Below are positions 1-11,530 of a DNA stretch of 64,000 nt, piece after piece. The stretch comes from Galdieria sulphuraria. Lineage: Eukaryota > Rhodophyta > Bangiophyceae > Galdieriales > Galdieriaceae. The notes below the pieces were generated by a model. That model did no database searches and was not told the DNA's origin. It saw only the letters and a list, made by a program, of their open reading frames with translations. Numbering within the stretch: the first letter of the stretch is position 1; every line of letters begins with the position of its first letter. The position numbers and the translations under genes were made by a program. The stretch is from NCBI RefSeq assembly GCF_000341285.1, contig NW_005178464.1, forward strand, positions 62,001 through 126,000, in the 5' to 3' direction.

Positions 1-1848
1 CCAAAAGCTCTTTGAAAGAGTCGGATACGGTAATACCACCAACAGAAGCAAACTTGGATGAAGAAGGCGTTATTATTGAGAAAGATCCTGTTTTGTGGGT
101 TCGAATAGATCCTGACCAAGAATGGATTCTCAAATTCGTGGAATTTCGTCGTTCAGAGAGAGATTCTATATCTTGTTTGCGAAATTGTCGAGATGTGTGG
201 GGTCAGTTGGAAGCATTGGAAACCTTAATGAGTAGAACGAAAGGACGAGTTTCTGTAACTTCTATTCGATGTTTAGAACAAATTTTGACAGATTCAAGAT
301 ATTATTTTCAAGTAAGAGGCGAGTGCGCTCGATGTTTAGCGAAATGTTATACTACAAACGATCGATTGATGGGATTGGAAGCCTTATTAAAGCTTTTAAG
401 GAATAAGTAAGTATCGCAAGTTACCACATATATACAATCTATTATATTGAAAACACAATGATCTTTTCAGATATTTTGACAAACATGGAGCTGTATTATC
501 GAATCATTTTGATGATATATCAGAATATTTCGTGAAATGTGCAGTTATTCAAGCCATCGCTCAAGCAATTCATCCCATATCTTTTCCTATATATGGCTAT
601 GATTCCCAATTCTCTTTGAATCTTGCTTCATTTCAAATGACTCATATACAAGAAAGCCTTCCGTATGATGTCTTACAATTATTATTAAGTCTTCTGGAAC
701 AAAATGATACTGCATATCCACCTCTTTTTGATGATTGTTTTTATTTACATAATCTAATTATTGCTTGTGCAATCTGTTCCGTATATGCTAAAGACCAGAT
801 TACCCGTCATAGAGTTTATAAACAATTGTTTCGTTACTTGAAGAGAGAAGAAGCCATGCCAAGTTATCACAATATAATAACTGGAGCATCTCTGAAGGGT
901 TTGACTATTTTACAACTGGGTGGTTTCTTAAGGATTCCTAACGACTGGGAGCCTATGGTAGTTTCAGAAACGGAAGGTTTGGTATCCAGTGAGCGAGAAT
1001 CCAATGACTGGGAAAAGGCTCTTTGGAAAAGTTTTCGTAGTTGCAATTTACTTCTGATTAAAATAGCAATGGAATGTCTGTTTCATTTGTATGGAGGCCA
1101 CATAGAATTCTTAGAATGGTTATTAGAAGCGTGGATAGAAAATAGATTGGAAAGATATGAACGAACTCGAAGATCTGCAATTCGTTTGTTGCAAAAGCAA
1201 GTTGCTTTAAGAGCCACATTGAGGAATCGTCTTCGCAAATATGATGAACAGTCAATACATTTTTGCTTACGTTGGCTACGTTGGATGGTCGAAGAGAAAG
1301 ATTGTCTTGTCCAGTCGGAAGGTTTGAAAGTGGCCAAGCATATTTGGGGCAGTTATATTCCTTTATGTCTACTGACCAATGAAGAATATGAAAGAGAACG
1401 CAATGAAAGAAAGAAATCTCACAAGGAGAGAAAGGAATTAGATTATCGACTGGAAGGTAGGAAAATGGTGGTTTTACCTGCTAGAGACCAATCAAGTTCG
1501 TTCTCATCACCCACATCTCAGCAACAACCATCTGAACTTGGTGTAGAAAATGTTCAGCAGCCAAAAGAATCGTCGGCTTTGGTTAATGAACAAGCAACTC
1601 AAGAACAGTCTGTCGAGAAGTCTAGTTTTTATCTAATGAAGGAGATGATGGAAAGAATTAAGGAAACATGTGATCTGGACTCTGAAGACGAACACTATAT
1701 GCTCAGTTTTTTGGAACAAGGCTGTCAAGGTGCCCATGTGAATTCGGTTAAAGTATCATTGAGAAAGTTTGGTTTGGAGAAACTACTTGTAAGATGGCAG
1801 CAACAGAAGAGCAGCAATGAATTTCAAACTCCAAAGGAATTTGATTAA
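1..1848 (+). CDS. TAF2: TFIID subunit TAF2, C-terminal part (5' end outside window)
   Basis: C-terminal portion of the TFIID subunit TAF2, which contacts core promoters in the nucleus. The first exon is already open at the window start, so the gene is 5'-partial. It carries the family stretch VLWVRIDPDQEWI followed by helical, HEAT-like repeats. Intron 407-470 (GTAAGT...TTTTCAG) joins LLRNK to YFDKHG in phase. The last exon ends at TAA 1846-1848. The tail from about base 1440 is low-complexity, rich in Q and S. The N-terminal M1-aminopeptidase-like half lies outside the window. The identification rests on family memory of the WVRIDPD block and is fairly firm. Confidence 0.85.
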
Positions 1849-2300
1849 TGTACGAATAACCACTAAATTGATATACAAAGTTTTCTCAGAAGCTATTTTG
1901 CTAATAGAAATCTATATTTCTGGAGACTTGCTAATTATTTTATCTGATCCTTAAACATTCTTTCTAGTTTCAGTCACTGGTACGAAAACCGACGATAATT
2001 TAGAGATAACCGTGAATGGAAGTTTTCATGCTCTCTTCTTTTCCTTTTGGTTAGTGTATTTGACCAAACTTTACGACACTATTTTGTATTATGCTTAACC
2101 AAGGTTCTGATTTTGATGCTGTCTAACTTGTTGAAATAAAGAAATTGTGAAGCAACGATTGTAAGGAAGTTAAGTGCTTTGAAAGACGACAACCTCTCTG
2201 TCCAAGAAGCTCCACTTCTTGTAGGCAAATACGCTTAGAAAGAGATTGATAAATGGATGCGCAATCTCAAGTCAAATAACTTAAGTAGTCTCTTTACTCT
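1849..2300. other. intergenic, 452 bp, no confident gene
   Basis: Gap between the TAF2 stop and the bL35 stop. It has two short open stretches on the + strand: about 1969-2095, and about 2140-2238, which ends in residues LSVQEAPLLVGKYA. I could not join them with plausible splice sites or assign a start, so no gene is called. The second stretch reads more like protein than chance usually gives. Confidence 0.5.
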
Positions 2301-2531
2301 CTATCGCTTAAGCAACCTTCGTATCTTTCGTGCCATGCCTCCAGTTAACACACCATATTGCTGTCCTCGAGCTGATTGTTTATGTGTCTTCCTGCTTTGC
2401 ATATGCCTTCTGTTGCAGTGAGGAAATAGAACAGTTCCATCCTTAAGAACTTTGAATCTCTTCTTAGCTCCAGAATGGACTCTAGAAGACATCTCCCGCA
2501 ATCCCGTAAAAGAAACGAACCTCCTCTCCAT
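2301..2531 (-). CDS. bL35-family organellar ribosomal protein
   Basis: A 76-residue basic protein of the bacterial-type large-subunit family bL35. The first in-frame ATG on the minus strand is at 2531. The body matches the family pattern H-x-G-A-x-K-R-F-K-V (here HSGAKKRFKVLKDGTV), then a basic run, and ends in ARKIRRLLKR like the KRIKRLLP tail of bacterial L35. The length equals a free-standing bL35. There is little room for a transit peptide (about 13 residues before MSSRVH), so mitochondrial versus plastid placement is open. It is divergent to MPP6, with 184 bp between the ATGs. Confidence 0.8.
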   Translation of the reverse strand: MERRFVSFTGLREMSSRVHSGAKKRFKVLKDGTVLFPHCNRRHMQSRKTHKQSARGQQYGVLTGGMARKIRRLLKR

Positions 2532-2715
2532 GATACAGTATGACAAAGACGCTGCTTTGTTCGTCAAGCCTAGGCAAACAGTAAAAGAAGAAAGCCTAAT
2601 AGTAAGATATTCGAGAACCTTGAAAGGCGTTAAACAACATTTGTTCTTGTTTCCAAGCTTACACTCTCTACAGGTCAACTTCTGTTCGTAAATTGACAAT
2701 TATTGCCATTGTGAA

Positions 2716-3147
2716 ATGCCAACACAACTAAGTTCTCGTTTGCGCTCTATGAAGTTTATGAAGAGAAAGGAAACTGAAGAGAGTAAAGCCAAGCAAATAA
2801 CTGAGCTTTCTTCAGCGTCGATTTCTTCTTATGACGACGGAGCAGAAGCTATGGTCGTCGACGAGACAAACATAAGCGTGTTGGGCTCCGAACTTAGTTT
2901 TCCCGGTTTTCAAGGAAGAAGTTCCTTCTTGAAATTTAATCCCAGACTTGAAAGCATACTGAAAGAGTTGAGAAATAGTGTCCCTCAAAAAAAGAAAGCT
3001 GGTACGGTTGGGTCTTTCGTCGAAACGAAGAGAGAAAGACACTTTCAGCACGGTGACAAAGTGGACACATTGAAAAAGAAGAGAAGGAAAGTAAACGGCA
3101 AGCTTGAAGAAAACCGAAATAAACTAATTGCTTCAACTGTAGAATAA
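2716..3147 (+). CDS. MPHOSPH6: M-phase phosphoprotein 6 (nuclear exosome cofactor)
   Basis: A 143-residue single-exon protein of the MPP6 family, which docks the MTR4 helicase onto the nuclear RNA exosome for pre-rRNA processing. Family signatures are an N-terminal SSRLRSMKFMKR block (compare L-x-x-MKFMQR), a central GRSSFLKFNPRLESI block (compare GRxSFxxFNPEIE) and a lysine-rich C-terminus. It starts at ATG 2716. It shares its 5' region with the divergent bL35 gene. Confidence 0.82.
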   Translation: MPTQLSSRLRSMKFMKRKETEESKAKQITELSSASISSYDDGAEAMVVDETNISVLGSELSFPGFQGRSSFLKFNPRLESILKELRNSVPQKKKAGTVGSFVETKRERHFQHGDKVDTLKKKRRKVNGKLEENRNKLIASTVE

Positions 3148-3410
3148 ACCACGAAAGTTAAACATTTTTGACTTTAATGGTGAGAAACGCTACCAAGTCA
3201 GGTCGGAAGCTTCTTTCTTTACAATTCTTGATTCATCTGCCTGCTATGTCGCATAGCTGGTAGTTTTCGCTGAAACAGCGTTGGAAGGAGTTTCTCTCAA
3301 GAGTCCATTTTCTAAAATGTGTAAAAGCATTTGATAGTTCAACATTGTAGCTAAGAGAAAGAAATTTTAGTTTCCTGTTCATACGCAACTTTAATTGCGG
3401 CATACGAATA

Positions 3411-5018
3411 TTATTTCTTATCAAAGCCATATTCTTTTTGCATTTCTTTGGCTATCGTTTGCAACTGAATATTGTCTGTTCCCTCATAAATATGTCCTAT
3501 CTTAACATCTCTATAATATTTCTCAAGACCAAACTCCTTCACGAATCCCATTCCTCCAGCCCAGTCAATACTCTTTGAAGCGATTCTTTCGGCAACTTGA
3601 GCACTAAAGAAGTAAATAGCTCATCAAAAATTTTAAATTCCGAAAACATTCGTTCTTATTCTTACCTGTAGTACTTGGCAAAGGCTGCTTCCTTTCGAAT
3701 AGGAAGACCTGCGTCATTCATTCGGGCAGCGTTGTAAACGAGAGCTCGAGCTGCTTCTAACTCCACTCGAGCTTTGGCATATTGAAACTGGACCCCTTGA
3801 AAATCACCGATTCGTGATCCAAACTTGAGAAAATTAAACTCGATCCAGAGTATTCCTTTAACCAATCTTACCTGCTTTCTTTCATGCAAATATGGAAATA
3901 TGAGATCAAAACAACCCTGGGCAATTCCAATCTTAGGTAACGAAAAGGTGAGGGAAAAAGAAAGGAGTAACTAGAGAACTTTACCATCTGTGCCCCAATA
4001 CCAATTCTGCCTTCATTCAATGACTCTATTGCAATCTTATAGCCTGTGCCAACTTCTCCTAGAATGTCTTCCTTTGGAACTTTTGCATTCTGGAATACTA
4101 GTTCACATGTAGATGAGGCTCGAATACCCAGTTTGTCCTAAATGAAGAATTTTTGACTCCATATTTTACAGAAATGAAAATTTTCTGACCTCCTTCTTTG
4201 CAATGGTGAGACCTGGATTCTTACTGTCTATTATAAATGCCGTGATTCCTTTGTGTCCTTTTTCCGGATTGGCATTTGCAAACACAATAAACAAACCAGC
4301 CTCCATTGCATTACTTATCCATAACTTCCCTCCGTCGATGACAAAATGGTCACCCTTGTCTGAAGCTCTTGTTTTCAAAGCGAATGCATCTGATCCACTG
4401 CCAGCCTCACTAAGACAGAAGGATCCAACGGTATCCGTCGCTAAAGCTGTAAGCCATTTCTTTTTCTGATCAGGATTGGCCCATTTCCTTATTGCTGTAT
4501 TCACCACAGTATTATGCACATCCACAAGAACTGAAACGGCCTATTCAGACAAAAAACTTAAGAAGAGCTGAAAAATTTGTTGAGAAAGTATATCCTACAG
4601 GGTCCACTTTAGCTATTTCCTCGATAACAATGCAAGCTTCAGTAAACGTCAGGCCACTACCCCCATATTCTACAGGAACTTCCAAACCCATAAGACCATT
4701 AGCGAAAAGTTGATTTACCAATTCCTTGTCAGTTTCTGCTTTTTCATCCATGTCCTTCACTTTCGGAGCTATGGAAGATTGCGCAAACTTCCGTACCGTA
4801 TCCCTTAGCATATTTTCGTCTTCTGAGAAAACCAAACAAGGGCCGGGTAGTACATTATTTAAGTTGTCAGAACTTTCAACTGAAGCAAAGGTTCTACGAA
4901 ACGATAACGATAGTTTCTCATTTGAAGGGGGAGCACAAAGTCCGAAGTTACTTCTACTATGAGCTGCAACACTTGCATAGCTTAAAAGCCTTCTACAACT
5001 CCTCAATAATTTATTCAT
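3411..5018 (-). CDS. mitochondrial short/branched-chain acyl-CoA dehydrogenase
   Basis: FAD enzyme that introduces the 2,3-double bond in acyl-CoA, most like ACADSB (isoleucine/short branched chain). Six exons on the minus strand: 5018-4599, 4540-4190, 4137-3985, 3931-3872, 3823-3666, 3603-3411; 444 residues. All introns are 48-62 nt. The N-terminal 40 or so residues are Arg/Ser-rich and lack acidic residues, as in a mitochondrial presequence. Motifs: GSFCLSEAGSGSDAFALKTRA (signature 1, FAD/substrate), LNEGRIGIGAQM, and GHIYEGTDNIQLQTIAK with the catalytic-base Glu of the short-chain class. Divergent to RIO2 across 392 bp. Confidence 0.93.
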
Positions 5019-5410
5019 AAGTTGTCAATAAGTTTGAAGTCACTTGTTCAAAACACGTGGTATCTTCACTCCAGCTAAAATGTCCAATCGATTAGATGCA
5101 GGACATTCATGTATCAGCCTAAGATAAAAGCACTAACAAAAGCTAACGTTTTGAAATTTTTTACATGAAAACCACTTTTGAAAGATTCTCAAGTTTTACA
5201 GAAAACAAAAAACTAGTAAAATTTGATGTGAGTTAGCATGACGATAATAATATAAGTAGCTAATTTGACTAACACTATAAATTATTGTTAGTAGTATTGA
5301 AGAATATAAATAGCTGAAACTATAATGCAAGTCTTCACAAGTTGAAACCACGAATATAGAAAGGTTATTTAGATTTGTATAAGTGGCTGGCTTTTGGAAT
5401 TTGCAGCAAT
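5019..5410. promoter_or_regulatory. shared divergent 5' region, acyl-CoA dehydrogenase / RIO2
   Basis: 392 bp between two start codons facing away from each other. AT-rich, no coding signal on either strand. A shared promoter region is inferred from the geometry only. Confidence 0.4.
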
Positions 5411-6586
5411 ATGAAACTCGACGCATGTTCTCTCAAGTCATTGTCCAAGATGGAGCTTCGAGTACTTTCCGCTGTTGAAATGGGTATGAAAAATCATGAG
5501 CTTGTACCTGTTGAATTAATATATTCCATATCAAAGTTGAAGCCGAGTGGCTTTCGTAAGGGACTTCGACAATTGCTGTTCAACAAACTGGTGCATCACG
5601 AGCAGCGGGGTTACGACGGTTACAGACTAACAAACCTGGGATACGATGTTCTTGCCTTGAATACTTTGCTTTGTAGAGGTTCTATTAGTCAAATTGGTGA
5701 CAAAATTGGTGTCGGTAAGGAATCCGACGTATTCCTGGCACAGAATGAGAAGGGAAACAAGTTGGTGCTCAAGTTTCAAAGACTTGGTCGAACGTCTTTT
5801 CGTGCGGTTAAAGAAAAGAGAGATTATCTTAAGCATAGAAAGAGTGCTTCTTGGCTGTATTTGTCAAGGCTAGCTGCACAAATTGAGTACCGTTGTTTAA
5901 AGGCTTTTTATAAAGCAGAGTTACCGGTGCCTAAACCAATTGACGCAAACAGGCACTGTATATGTATGCAATATATAGAGAATAGTATTCAACTTAGTGA
6001 CGCAACCAAGTTGGTCAATCCTTTTGCAGTTTACGAAAAATGTATTACGATGATGGAAAAGCTTTTGAAGATTGGCGTTGTACACGGAGACTTCAATCAG
6101 TTTAATATTTTGTTGGACGAACACGAAAATGTCTTTTTGATAGACTTTCCACAAGTGATTTCTATTAACCATGTAGATGCGGAATATTACTTTGAACATG
6201 ATTTGAGTTGCTTGCAAGATTTTTTTGCCAAGTTTGATTTAGACTTGTGTTCAGTGGCGCAGTTATCTTTTCAGGAAATTAAGAAAGAACTTGACACTAG
6301 TGAACATGCTAAATTTCTAAATCTGGATGAAGATGTTGATGAGAATAACTCTGAAGACGAAGGCAACGAGCATATGATGCAATCATCGGTTAACAACGTA
6401 GAAAATTACAACGATGAAGCCGAACTTGATTATGACGTGGAGAAGGATAAGTGCTATTCTGATATTGTAAAAAAAGTCCGAGATGAGTGGAAAGTAAGTG
6501 AATCCAAGACGTCAAGGCTTCGTCCCAATATGAAGCAATCCCGAAAGGCAAGACAAGAAATTAAAAGTGTGAATAGCTTCTTTTAG
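5411..6586 (+). CDS. RIOK2: RIO2 atypical protein kinase/ATPase
   Basis: Late 40S maturation factor that acts as an ATPase on cytoplasmic pre-40S particles. 391 residues, one exon. The start is ATG 5411 because the family opens about 15 residues before the winged-helix block RVLSAVEMGMKNHELVP, seen here. Then the nucleotide loop IGVGKESDVFLA, the catalytic HGDFNQFNILL and the metal-binding Asp in FLIDFPQ, all intact. The C-terminal third is acidic and closes with a basic segment, as usual in RIO2. Confidence 0.95.
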   Translation: MKLDACSLKSLSKMELRVLSAVEMGMKNHELVPVELIYSISKLKPSGFRKGLRQLLFNKLVHHEQRGYDGYRLTNLGYDVLALNTLLCRGSISQIGDKIGVGKESDVFLAQNEKGNKLVLKFQRLGRTSFRAVKEKRDYLKHRKSASWLYLSRLAAQIEYRCLKAFYKAELPVPKPIDANRHCICMQYIENSIQLSDATKLVNPFAVYEKCITMMEKLLKIGVVHGDFNQFNILLDEHENVFLIDFPQVISINHVDAEYYFEHDLSCLQDFFAKFDLDLCSVAQLSFQEIKKELDTSEHAKFLNLDEDVDENNSEDEGNEHMMQSSVNNVENYNDEAELDYDVEKDKCYSDIVKKVRDEWKVSESKTSRLRPNMKQSRKARQEIKSVNSFF

Positions 6587-7097
6587 TAATGCTAATCAAA
6601 CCCTTGTTCATTCTATAAAGGAACTTTCAGCATATGTTTCATGATTATTTTATCTATTTTTTACTTTCTTTTGAAAAATCTTGCAAACCTGAGTCTTTCT
6701 CTGGAGATTGGGTAGTCAAATGGAGAGAACATGTGAAAGCTTTTTTCCACTATTTATCCATTCATAATGTATTCGGAGTTATATGTTCAAGGACAAGAAA
6801 TCATGGGGGATCAAGAAAGAAATGATACAGGAATTTTGGATGTTCTTATTGAAAGATAGTTTTACATTCTTAAAGAACAACTGGTTGAAATGAATTGGGG
6901 CAGGTAAAGAGCGATTCAAAATATGAATATTCAAGTATTGACTTTTTTTGGCATTGCAATACTATCATCAACAAAAAGTCAAGGTGTCATGCGAAACTGG
7001 CGACAGACCAATTGCTGAGAGAAATCCATTTCTATTCCATTGGACGATCCTAACTCATAAAGCACCTACTGGCCAAACTGAAAGAAACCAACTTCGT
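6587..7097. other. intergenic, 511 bp; possible 5' exon of next gene
   Basis: Gap between RIO2 and the FUSC-like gene. The downstream gene's frame is open without ATG from about 6942 and looks coding, so a 5' exon may lie here. I could not find a donor/acceptor pair that keeps phase. A 63-codon ORF at 6634-6825 has no family features. Confidence 0.4.
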
Positions 7098-9848
7098 ATG
7101 TCACAACTCAACGTGGCAATGAACACAGAGCAAATACTGAAGACATTGGGTAAAATATTGATATCTGAGCACTCTATCAACGCACTTAGAGCCTCTCTTG
7201 CAGCTATCGGTATAAATGTAGTCATATTCTTTGCCGTTCTTCGAAAGTATATAGAGTGCTTTGTGGGCATGTTTGCCTTTGCCATTCCGGTCATTGTAGC
7301 ACAACATACTTACATAGGGGCTATGTTAGAAGCTTGTATAATATATAGTTGGGGTGGTATGTTGTCTGTGGTCTTAGCTATGACCGCTTTGGCTATATCT
7401 GATGGCAATGGCATTGGGTTATATTTTGCAACTTTGGTGGAAGCTTTTATCGTCTGTATTCTTCGAACAGAACCTCAATTTCTTGGTTATGGTATCGTTC
7501 TTAGTTTTCTCTTTGGAGCAATCCTTGTCTTTGACGTGAAAGTTCCTCCTTCCGATGCCTGGGATAAGACTTTTCCACTAGTCGTAGCTACGGTTGCTGC
7601 TTCTGGTGCTTGTTTTATTTCATCTCTCGTTATTTTTCCAAAGTCTGCAAGAAGGCAACTGAGACTTAGGTTGGCTAACATGCTCCGCGACATCGCGGGA
7701 AGCTTAGATAGTCTATCTCAGGAGTTGGTTTATAACGTGAATGAGAATGAAAACTGTGGTGATTTCACTGTAGATATTCGAATGAATGACGATGAGACAC
7801 AAATGAATGTACCAGAAAGTTCTTTTCCGTCAAAGCACAGTTTAGAAATATCAGAGTTTGGTGTTAACAGGACCAATGCTACGAAGATTGGGACAGAGAT
7901 TATTGAGTCTTGTATAAAAATGAGATCATCTTTTGGAGAATTGAAGGCAATGGTACGCTATATTCCATTTGAGCCGAATTTATTTCCTCCATGGAATGCA
8001 GAACCAGAAGATGCATGGTCTTCTCTTATCGAAAATTTAGACTCCTTACTTCTGCGAGTGGAAGCGTTAGCTGGAGTATTGCGCCGAGATCACTGCTTTT
8101 CCCCTAAGGTTTTGGGAAACACCGCAAAGGACCCTTTAGAAAAGTTAAAGGAATTGCTAAACATATCAAAGGATTATACTTTACAGTTATCAACATGTCT
8201 CGAAAACATCAACAGCAAGAAATGTCCTGACGTTGCTTTTGCTGGGGACAAGTCAAAGGATGCTTTGAATGAGGATATCGTCAATGCAAGAAGAGAGCAC
8301 TGGCGCACAGAAGAATTCTACAATGAAATAGAAAATAACGTTGCTCTTGCTTATGCTTCCTTCATATTTGTTGTATTCAACATGCGAGATATCTTTGACA
8401 ATCTGGAAAAAGTAGGTGATGGAATCCTCCATATCTATAAGCGTAGGCAAGAGCTTCGTTTTGCTCCTGCAAAAAATCTTTTGTTTTGGGTTCCAACGTT
8501 GATTCTTCCCTTCAAGGGATGGTTCCTCTGTCATACGTATATTGGAAAGCCAGAAAATATTCGATACATAGTGAAATATATGATATGTGTGGCAATTATT
8601 CTATTTCCTACGATGTTCGTTGCTCAGTTATCTTCAAGTGACTTTAATTTTACTCAAAAATACAATGCCATTTCTGCTTATATCATTGTGACTATTTTAT
8701 TTTGGAGATCTATCGAACTGACCCGATTTCGAGTTGTGTTATATTTGTCCATTACGTTGGGTGGAAGTGCCTTGGCTTATGCGGCTACTGTATTTGCCCC
8801 TAATATGCCCTGGGTATTAGAAATATGGTTGTGGTTTTGGACATACGTGGCGCTATTAACTGCATATCATTATCCAGGATATGTGATTGGCACATTTCCT
8901 TTAGTAATTGCACAATTTTTTATCATTAGTTGTCAGTATGGTAATGGCTTTACCTTTTTATATGCTGCTTCCAGAACAGTATCCGTTGCTATTGGATGTT
9001 TGGTAGTTTCCGCCGTATGTTATTTTATATGGCCTTACAAGGGTTCCGTACAAATTCGACAACTTTTATGTGGTATAATCAAGACCTTTGAAGCTAGTTA
9101 CAGCTCTCTGTTGGATGCTTTCGTCAGTATGAATAGAAATCCAGACGATAGTGAAAACGATGCATCTGCAACCAAAGTGAAGGAAGTAGCTGGTATGTTA
9201 TCCAAAGCAGATGGAATGATGACTGGTTGTCGTATGATGTTGATATTTGAGTTATCTCCAAATTATCTACATAGCTCGATACCTGTGATTCTAAATAACT
9301 TTTCAGCAATATATAGAAGACTCGCTATGTTACGTTTCATTTGTGAGACACCTCCAAGAATTTCTGGCTTCTATACCAATAACATTTACTGGCAATTCTT
9401 AGAACCACTGGAAGATGATATAGGTTTCTTAACACTCTGTGTTAAGAATGTTTTGTCTGCAGTGGGCGAGAGAGTTGGTAAGCCTCGTGAGGAGAGGACT
9501 GGACCAAAAAGATTGGAAGAAGCTTTGTCGCAACTCTTGCATGCAAAGAAATGTTTAGCAAAACATTACGATCAGCTTCGAAGAGAGATGTTTAATCGTT
9601 GGAAAGCTATTTTCTTGAATGTTTCGACATCAGACCTGTCTAATTATTCAAATAGTATTCAAGACTTTGGTAAGGAACCCAAAGAAATGCAAGCAGATGA
9701 TACAGTACGGTTTTTGGCTTGGTTTTATTGTTTGATTATTACTATTGAGAGTTTTGAACGGTTAGCTAACGAGGGTCTAAATTTGAAATTTGAGAAACGT
9801 GACGACCTAAAGACTATTTTCAAGAGAAATGCAAAGCCTAGCCTTTGA
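7098..9848 (+). CDS. large multi-pass membrane protein, FUSC/ArAE-like
   Basis: A 916-residue membrane protein from the first in-frame ATG at 7098. It has two hydrophobic bundles of about six segments each (residues about 25-190 and 475-680). Each is followed by a long soluble helical domain of 200 or so residues. This duplicated layout matches the fusaric-acid-resistance/aromatic-acid-exporter superfamily, also related to plant ALMT channels. The segment YHYPGYVIGTFPLV then a GF-rich loop in bundle 2 fits that group. Substrate and membrane are unknown. It could be a yeast-type Brp1/YGR-like protein. Upstream open sequence from 6942 suggests the N-terminus may be longer. Confidence 0.6.
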   Translation: MSQLNVAMNTEQILKTLGKILISEHSINALRASLAAIGINVVIFFAVLRKYIECFVGMFAFAIPVIVAQHTYIGAMLEACIIYSWGGMLSVVLAMTALAISDGNGIGLYFATLVEAFIVCILRTEPQFLGYGIVLSFLFGAILVFDVKVPPSDAWDKTFPLVVATVAASGACFISSLVIFPKSARRQLRLRLANMLRDIAGSLDSLSQELVYNVNENENCGDFTVDIRMNDDETQMNVPESSFPSKHSLEISEFGVNRTNATKIGTEIIESCIKMRSSFGELKAMVRYIPFEPNLFPPWNAEPEDAWSSLIENLDSLLLRVEALAGVLRRDHCFSPKVLGNTAKDPLEKLKELLNISKDYTLQLSTCLENINSKKCPDVAFAGDKSKDALNEDIVNARREHWRTEEFYNEIENNVALAYASFIFVVFNMRDIFDNLEKVGDGILHIYKRRQELRFAPAKNLLFWVPTLILPFKGWFLCHTYIGKPENIRYIVKYMICVAIILFPTMFVAQLSSSDFNFTQKYNAISAYIIVTILFWRSIELTRFRVVLYLSITLGGSALAYAATVFAPNMPWVLEIWLWFWTYVALLTAYHYPGYVIGTFPLVIAQFFIISCQYGNGFTFLYAASRTVSVAIGCLVVSAVCYFIWPYKGSVQIRQLLCGIIKTFEASYSSLLDAFVSMNRNPDDSENDASATKVKEVAGMLSKADGMMTGCRMMLIFELSPNYLHSSIPVILNNFSAIYRRLAMLRFICETPPRISGFYTNNIYWQFLEPLEDDIGFLTLCVKNVLSAVGERVGKPREERTGPKRLEEALSQLLHAKKCLAKHYDQLRREMFNRWKAIFLNVSTSDLSNYSNSIQDFGKEPKEMQADDTVRFLAWFYCLIITIESFERLANEGLNLKFEKRDDLKTIFKRNAKPSL

Positions 9849-10019
9849 AACATCATATTGGCTTCGTTAAGACGGCAATGGCTTTGCATTTTTTGACTCG
9901 GGCAATAAAATCCAGTTTGCAGCAACTCTGGATTCTTCGAGTTGTTTAAGCTGGAAAGGAAAGCTTTATTCGTTCTGCAATAGTGTTTGTTTACTTTTAA
10001 TTATTGAAGAACTGAACTC

Positions 10020-10995
10020 ATGAAACAAAAGGTGACTTGTAAGCCTATTCTTTATGTTCTACCTAGTACTAATACAGGACACTACGTGTGGAGCGCTCCG
10101 TGTTCTGCTGCAAAGATTTCCTTTTTGCCACAAAAGCGAAAGTTTATGCAAGTCTTTCCAAGACGACGTTGTTTGGTCTCTGCGAGTATATTTCAGAGCT
10201 TCTTTCCCGTGAAGAATAACTGTTGTTCCGCAATCGTGCAACTAGAGGCTTGTAACGTTTCTCACGACGCACAGCAAGCTGTTTTTGTGGACAATATGGC
10301 TTTCAAGGAAAGTTTAACTTTGGAAAACATTAATCTTCAAGTTTTCGAAGGGGAATTTTTGTTGCTCATTGGTGAGAATGGCTCAGGAAAGACATCCTTG
10401 TTGAATATTCTTGCTGGACTAGACATACCAGATCAGGGCTATCTCAAGTGGTACAACAAGAAGGTCAAGTCGTCCGATATAGTTTCGAGAATTGGTATTG
10501 TTTTCCAGTTTCCTGAGAAAGCTTTTATCGGAGATAGTGTTTTTGAAGAGTTAACTCTGGGTTTGGACCACGTTCTACCCGAGGATATCGAAGAGGTATG
10601 ATACTGTGTTTAAGGATGAGTTTCCAAGTTCAAATCCTGTCGAGGTGATGGAAGCTTGTGCTTTGAATGGTATTTCTTTGACAACGAGTCCCTTTCTTCT
10701 TAGTGGAGGGCAGCAAAAGAAGCTTGCTTTGGCCTGTCAACTGTTGCGTCACCCACTTATTCTTTTTTTAGACGAGCCACTATCCGGCGTTGACTCTTTC
10801 AGCAGGAAATGTCTCATTAAAATTTTCGACAGGTTGAAAACGAAAGTGACTATAGTGGTAGTTTCTCACGAACCAGCGGAACTATTTTCTAGAGCTGATC
10901 GTGTTTTACAACTGTTTGGTGGTCGGGTGAAGGAAGTTCCGCAGTCAGTTGTTAGAAGAGCCATGGAAATAAGAAATTTAAGGCACGGTATTTGA
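10020..10995 (+). CDS. plastid-type soluble ABC transporter ATPase (ABCI/CbiO-like)
   Basis: Single nucleotide-binding domain, 308 residues, with an N-terminal extension of about 75 residues that looks like an organelle leader. Walker A GENGSGKTS, Q-loop VFQFPEK, signature LSGGQQKKLALA, Walker B LILFLDEPLSGVD and H-loop VVSHE are all present. It resembles plant plastid ABCI10/ABCI11 and bacterial ECF-type CbiO. Two exons, 10020-10595 and 10645-10995. The 49-nt intron (GTATGA...GTCGAG) restores the frame and gives PEDIEEVMEACALNG, matching the helix that precedes the signature in CbiO. The partner membrane component is not in this window. Confidence 0.85.
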
Positions 10996-11530
10996 AGAAG
11001 ATGATTACATTCAGCTATGCGTTGGATTCTTGATGTTCCAATTCTTTCAAGATTTTTCATTTATATTTTTTTATATCTTTTTATGTACTAGATATGGTGA
11101 TATTCTTCTAAGATATTCACTTGTTCCATGTAGCTATTAGTTTGATTGGTGTTGAGGATATTTTTGGTTGTGAGTGATGTTCATATTTATGTTTGAGTGC
11201 GACGAGGAAGAATGATGACAATTGTTTAATAGAAGAATGTGTGAATTTGTATGGAAACATTGATCATTGATTCCTTTAGAAGAATGGAGTGTTCATTTGA
11301 TGGAATTTCATTTTAAAGACTTCATTTAGGTCTTCTTGCAAACAAAAATTGTTGTGGAAAATATAAAGCTATTTTAAGTTCTTTGTTGTATGAGAAAAAC
11401 GATATTTTCAATCTAATCTTTTATCCGATTGTCTTTTAAGTAAGAATGGATTCGATCTCCTGAATGTTTTGTTTTGCTTCTGGTTTCAGCTCTCGCTTGC
11501 GAATAGTCAGATATAGATTTCAATTAGAGA
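10996..11530. other. intergenic, 535 bp, nothing recognised
   Basis: AT-rich, T-runs on the + strand, stop codons in every frame. No tRNA or repeat structure seen. Confidence 0.6.

Noticed and set aside
10596-10614. A 19-nt GT-AG intron or a frameshift in the ABC ATPase gene
   Set aside because: A 49-nt intron with the same donor (10596-10644) also restores the frame, has the normal local length, and gives a better family alignment, so the gene looks intact.
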